Of a stretch of 26,213 bases of DNA, positions 23,269 through 26,213 are shown piece after piece (positions within the stretch are counted from its first letter, which is position 1; every line of letters begins with the position of its first letter). The notes beneath the pieces are model-generated. The model did no database searches. It was not told the origin of the DNA and saw nothing but the letters and a program-made list of their open reading frames with translations. A program made the translations under genes and the position numbers. Origin of the DNA: RUG343 sp964486215 (GTDB lineage: Bacteria > Bacillota_I > Bacilli_A > RF39 > UBA660); assembly GCA_964486215.1 (NCBI GenBank), contig CAZALI010000017.1, forward strand, positions 1-26,213, in the 5' to 3' direction.

Positions 23269-23289
23269 AAAGTAGAACTAGTCTACTTT
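23269..23289 (-). terminator. Terminator after the glutathione peroxidase gene
   Basis: AAAGTAGA (23269-23276) and TCTACTTT (23282-23289) with a five-base loop, T-rich when read on the minus strand. It separates the peroxidase from xerD. Confidence 0.65.
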
Positions 23290-23293
23290 ATAC

Positions 23294-23833
23294 CTATATT
23301 AATTCTTTTATTTTATCTTCCATGTCTAGTGGTTCATATGTTGGGGAGTATCTTCCAACAACATTACCTTTTCTATCTATTAAGAATTTAGTAAAATTCC
23401 ACTTGATATCTCCTTCTTTAGTAGCAGTTTTACTTATCTTTTCTACAGCTTTCATAGCCATTTTATTCTTTAATCCTTTAATTTTGTCTTCTTTTATTTT
23501 GTCTTTTAGATAAGTATATAGTGGTATTTCATTTTCTCCGTTAACATCAATCTTAGTATATTGATCAAATGATGTGTTGTATTTTAAAGTACAGAATTCA
23601 TGTATTTCATCATCACTTCCAGGAGCTTGACTTCCAAATTGATTGCAAGGTAAATCAATTATCTCTAGTCCTTTATCATGATATTTTTCATATAATCTTT
23701 CTAATCCTTCATATTGAGGAGTAAAGCCACAACCTGTCGCAGTATTAACGATTATTAATACTTTGCCTTTAAAATCATTTAGTGAAACATCTTTGTTGTC
23801 TCTTGTTTTAATTTTATAATCATAAATAGACAT
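23294..23833 (-). CDS. Glutathione peroxidase-family thiol peroxidase
   Basis: 179 residues. The peroxidatic cysteine is C35 in VNTATGCGFTPQYE; Q68 in DLPCNQFGSQAPG and the tryptophan and asparagine in KWNFTKFLIDRKG complete the tetrad. C81 in EFCTLKYNTSF sits where the resolving cysteine of thioredoxin-dependent members (such as yeast Gpx3) lies. So despite the family name it most likely reduces hydrogen or lipid peroxides using thioredoxin. It is cytosolic. The start has AAAGGTGG and lies 23 bp after the CDF exporter gene, suggesting one stress-related transcript. Confidence 0.92.
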   Translation of the reverse strand: MSIYDYKIKTRDNKDVSLNDFKGKVLIIVNTATGCGFTPQYEGLERLYEKYHDKGLEIIDLPCNQFGSQAPGSDDEIHEFCTLKYNTSFDQYTKIDVNGENEIPLYTYLKDKIKEDKIKGLKNKMAMKAVEKISKTATKEGDIKWNFTKFLIDRKGNVVGRYSPTYEPLDMEDKIKELI

Positions 23834-23856
23834 ATTATTCCACCTTTCTCTATTTA

Positions 23857-24969
23857 TTAATCACTTGTATCTACATCTAGTGTTATATCTATCCTGTAGT
23901 CATTATATTTATCTTTTACTTTATCATAGATATCTTTATATATTTCTTCACGATTTTTAGCTTTAAAATCAATTATAATATCAAAACTAATAGTCTTTTG
24001 TTCTTCATCTAGATAGAAACCATGCATTTGAAGTATTTCTTTATGAGAGAAGACTATTTTAGTTATTTCTTTCTTGGCTTCTATTACTTCTTTATCTTTA
24101 GTATTTACTGAATATACTCCTATTGTATGTAAGATTACGCCATATTTTTTTACTATTTTTTTAGTAATCTTTCTCGATATTTTGTCTATATCAGCTACAG
24201 ATAAAGTATCTGGTACTTCTATATGTACTGATCCTAGATATTTATCTGGTCCATAATCATTTAAGACTAAATCATAGGCTCCTTGAACCTCTTCTTCTTT
24301 AGTTATTTCTCTTTTTATAGCTCTAGCTAGATCACTTTCTACTCTAACTCCTAGCATATTATTAACTGATTCTTTTATTAATTCTATTCCTGATTTAATA
24401 ATAAATAGTGATAATAATAGGCCAACATATGCTTCTAGGCTTATATTAAATATCATATAGATAATAGCAGATGCTAGTACAGAAATAGATAATATAGCAT
24501 CATTAAATGCATCAGAACCACTAGCTACTAATGAGTCTGAATTTACTTCTTTTCCTTTTTTCTTAACATATATTCCTAATATGAATTTAACTAGTATACC
24601 AGCAATTAAAATAATTAATGTTGTAGTAGTATAATCAGATGTTTCAGGAGTAATTATTTTTTTTAGAGATTCTACTAGTGCTGTAATACCAGCATATAAT
24701 ACAATGGCTGATACTATTAAAGAAGTCATATATTCAATTCTTCCGTATCCATATGGATGTTTTCTATCAGGAGCTTTTCCTGCTAGTTTTGTTCCTATTA
24801 TAGTAATAATACTAGATAAAGCATCACTTAAATTATTAACAGCATCAGAAATAATAGCAATTGAATTAGCAATTATTCCAACAGAAGCTTTAAATCCAGC
24901 AAGAACAATATTAGAAATTATGCTTATTATACTTGTTTTTATTACAACTTTTTCTCTTTTACTTTTCAT
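23857..24969 (-). CDS. Cation diffusion facilitator (CDF) metal exporter
   Basis: 370 residues with about six membrane helices and a long cytosolic C-terminus. Site A residues are D42 and N46 on helix 2 (ISDAVNNLSDALSS) and D153 and D157 on helix 5 (ASGSDAFNDAIL). This Asn/Asp set without His differs from the zinc-type DDHD site and is what I recall for manganese-exporting members such as MntE. Other family marks: the HPYGYGRIEYMTSL loop (71-84) and a C-terminal domain with SVHIEVPD and HTIGVYSV. The C-terminus is longer than usual, apparently with a second ferredoxin-like repeat (about 290-365). Manganese as substrate is inference. Confidence 0.9.
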   Translation of the reverse strand: MKSKREKVVIKTSIISIISNIVLAGFKASVGIIANSIAIISDAVNNLSDALSSIITIIGTKLAGKAPDRKHPYGYGRIEYMTSLIVSAIVLYAGITALVESLKKIITPETSDYTTTTLIILIAGILVKFILGIYVKKKGKEVNSDSLVASGSDAFNDAILSISVLASAIIYMIFNISLEAYVGLLLSLFIIKSGIELIKESVNNMLGVRVESDLARAIKREITKEEEVQGAYDLVLNDYGPDKYLGSVHIEVPDTLSVADIDKISRKITKKIVKKYGVILHTIGVYSVNTKDKEVIEAKKEITKIVFSHKEILQMHGFYLDEEQKTISFDIIIDFKAKNREEIYKDIYDKVKDKYNDYRIDITLDVDTSD

Positions 24970-25009
24970 ATAATCACCACTTAATCTTATGATTTATTTA
25001 GGTTAATTA

Positions 25010-25288
25010 TTATTCATACATTAATTCTATTAAAGATGAATCTTCACCTAATTTATTTATATAATCTTCACCTAATTTATTCTTTAAACTCTCAAATTTT
25101 TTTACAAATTCTTCATAGTTTAGTAAAAACAAATCTAATGAATTCAATAATAAATCTTTTGCATAATATATACCATTATCTTCTAAATATTTGAATATTC
25201 TTGATACATTATCAGAATCTATTTGATTTATTAAGCCTTCATCAAAATTTTCTTTAAGTATTTTAATATCTATTTCATCTAAATTCAT
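25010..25288 (-). CDS. Small helical-repeat protein, mTERF-like in pattern
   Basis: 92 residues, all helical. Its pattern SRIFKYLEDNGIYYAKDLLLNSLDLFLLNYEEFVKKFESLKNKLGEDYINKL repeats a motif of helix, a short hydrophobic turn, then a second helix ending before LG, much like the mTERF repeats of nucleic-acid-binding proteins. No database check was possible, so the likeness rests on pattern alone. Its start codon overlaps the stop of the large repeat gene by four bases (ATGA), so the two proteins are made together by coupled translation and may act as a pair. Confidence 0.6.
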   Translation of the reverse strand: MNLDEIDIKILKENFDEGLINQIDSDNVSRIFKYLEDNGIYYAKDLLLNSLDLFLLNYEEFVKKFESLKNKLGEDYINKLGEDSSLIELMYE

Positions 25289-26213
25289 TTTCTTACTCCT
25301 CCATTCATTTTTTTAGAATCTTCTTCATATGGATATTCTTGAATAAGCTTTTTAATATCTATATTATATTTTTTCTTTAATACTCCAGGCTGCTTTCCAA
25401 AAATTGAATTTAACTTATCATCTATAATCAATGGTAAATTATTATCTTTTAAATACTCGATTAAAGCATAATTTTGTGATGGTGAAAATAGTAAGAATGA
25501 TGTATTTAAATAATTATCAATATTATTATCTTCAGCCATTTTAAATAGTAATGGTAATTTCAAAGTCATTGATTTACTCTTAGCTACTGTCGAAGAAGTG
25601 AGTAAGTTTGAATATCTATAATCTTTCCAATAATCCATTTGCAACAATTCTTGTATGTCTTCTAGCTTGGCATTTGCTAATGTTTGTGATGTGAATAGAT
25701 CTGGATGTTCATTAAATTCAGGACTTTGAATAATTTTTTGTATGTCTTCTAGTTTGGCATGTGCTAATGTTGTTGAAGTAAATAATTCTGGATGTTCTTT
25801 GAATTCTGGACTTTGAATAGTCTTTTGTATGTCTTCTAACTTGGCATGTGCTAATGTTTCTGATGTGAATAATTCTGGATGTTCTTTGAATTCGGGACTT
25901 TGAATAATCTTTTGAGTCTCTTCTAGTTTAGCATGTGCTAATGTCTGTGATGTGAATAGATCTGGATGTTCATTAAATTCAGGACTTTGAATAATTTTTT
26001 GTATGTCTTCTAGTTTGGCATGTGCTAATGTTTGTGATGTGAATAATTCTGGATGTTCTTTGAATTCGGGACTTTGAATAGTCTTTTGAATCTCTTCTAG
26101 CTTGGCATTTGCTAATGTTTCTGAAGTGAATAATTCTGGATGTTCTTTGAATTCAGGGCTTTGAATAATCTTTTGAATCTCTTCTAGCTTGGCATGTGCT
26201 AATGTTGTTGAAG
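25285..26213 (-). CDS. Tandem 29-residue repeat protein (partial, N-terminus outside window)
   Basis: A frame open from the window edge to TGA at 25285-25287 shows 308 residues. Six near-perfect 29-residue units come first, typified by TLAHAKLEEIQKIIQSPEF followed by KEHPELFTS, then a seventh that decays (from ANAKLEDIQE on). Each unit reads as two short helices. The final 120 residues are non-identical but similar in pattern (NYALIEYLKDNNLPLIIDDK, then IFGKQPGVLKKKYNID), recalling mTERF-type helical repeats. A TTG inside the frame at 25645-25647 is not the true start, because coding continues upstream through the repeats. Function unknown; a binding role for nucleic acid or protein is likely for such repeats. 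Confidence 0.75.
   Translation of the reverse strand, partial: STTLAHAKLEEIQKIIQSPEFKEHPELFTSETLANAKLEEIQKTIQSPEFKEHPELFTSQTLAHAKLEDIQKIIQSPEFNEHPDLFTSQTLAHAKLEETQKIIQSPEFKEHPELFTSETLAHAKLEDIQKTIQSPEFKEHPELFTSTTLAHAKLEDIQKIIQSPEFNEHPDLFTSQTLANAKLEDIQELLQMDYWKDYRYSNLLTSSTVAKSKSMTLKLPLLFKMAEDNNIDNYLNTSFLLFSPSQNYALIEYLKDNNLPLIIDDKLNSIFGKQPGVLKKKYNIDIKKLIQEYPYEEDSKKMNGGVRK
25650..26213 (-). repeat. 87-bp coding tandem repeats with 261-bp super-period
   Basis: The GGCAT landmark recurs every 87 bp (for example 25669, 25756, 25843). Every third unit codes FNEHPDL in place of FKEHPEL, and the 87 bases at 25685-25771 are identical to those at 25946-26032, exactly 261 bp away. The array therefore grew partly by copying three units together. 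It continues past the right edge. Confidence 0.9.

Noticed and set aside
24704..24973. 89-residue plus-strand frame opposite the CDF gene
   Set aside because: It mirrors the hydrophobic codons of a clear CDF gene and has no ribosome site.
25650..26213. CRISPR-like regular repeats
   Set aside because: The 87-bp units have no spacers between them, are imperfect and stay in one reading frame; they are coding repeats.

Overview
The window looks like a chromosomal piece of a low-GC Firmicute (Bacillota, class Bacilli), probably one of the small-genome gut lineages related to RF39 or Erysipelotrichales. The signs are very AT-rich DNA, strong Shine-Dalgarno sites, sigma-A type promoters, many short hairpin-plus-T-run terminators, a murC gene (so peptidoglycan is made), the standard code (TGG for Trp, TGA used as stop), a DUF4044 micro-protein, and the Bacillus-like xerD-deoB gene pair. 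The lineage is inference; there is no rRNA in the window.

Layout. 1-4.6 kb: the tail of a membrane protein, then a TetR-family regulator divergent from a compact six-gene redox operon (NTF2-like protein, hexapeptide acetyltransferase, flavodoxin lipoprotein, four-histidine b-type membrane protein, cytosolic flavodoxin, aldo/keto reductase). 4.6-6.9 kb: a small membrane protein, then an ORF6N/PLD-like protein preceded by a possibly structured leader ending in a terminator, then an unknown minus-strand gene. 6.9-10.2 kb: an APH-like kinase, an AlkD-like DNA glycosylase and three poorly known proteins. 10.2-16.2 kb: a tight operon with a LigB-AMMECR1 fusion, a PPP-family phosphatase, an acyl-CoA synthetase, QueH and MurC. 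16.2-20.7 kb: tRNA-Glu(CUC), two surface proteins, an MBL-fold hydrolase, a small unknown, a DUF4044 peptide and an XRE regulator.

20.7-21.17 kb is a non-coding, highly AT-rich stretch holding a 28-bp sequence that matches the Bacillus dif site at 24 of 28 positions. Left of it nearly every gene is on the plus strand; right of it every gene is on the minus strand. Together these mark the replication terminus. The XerD recombinase gene lies about 1.4 kb from the site, transcribed ahead of deoB. Further right come a glutathione-peroxidase-type enzyme, a CDF metal exporter and, at the window edge, a pair of overlapping helical-repeat genes. The larger, cut by the edge, contains near-identical 29-residue (87-bp) tandem repeats with a three-unit super-period and a C-terminal part that recalls mTERF-like repeats.

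The best candidates for something undescribed are this 29-residue repeat protein pair, the ORF6N-PLD gene with its leader, and the flavodoxin/diheme-b redox operon. Most ordinary genes are identified from motifs read by eye; family calls without clear motifs are marked as low confidence.
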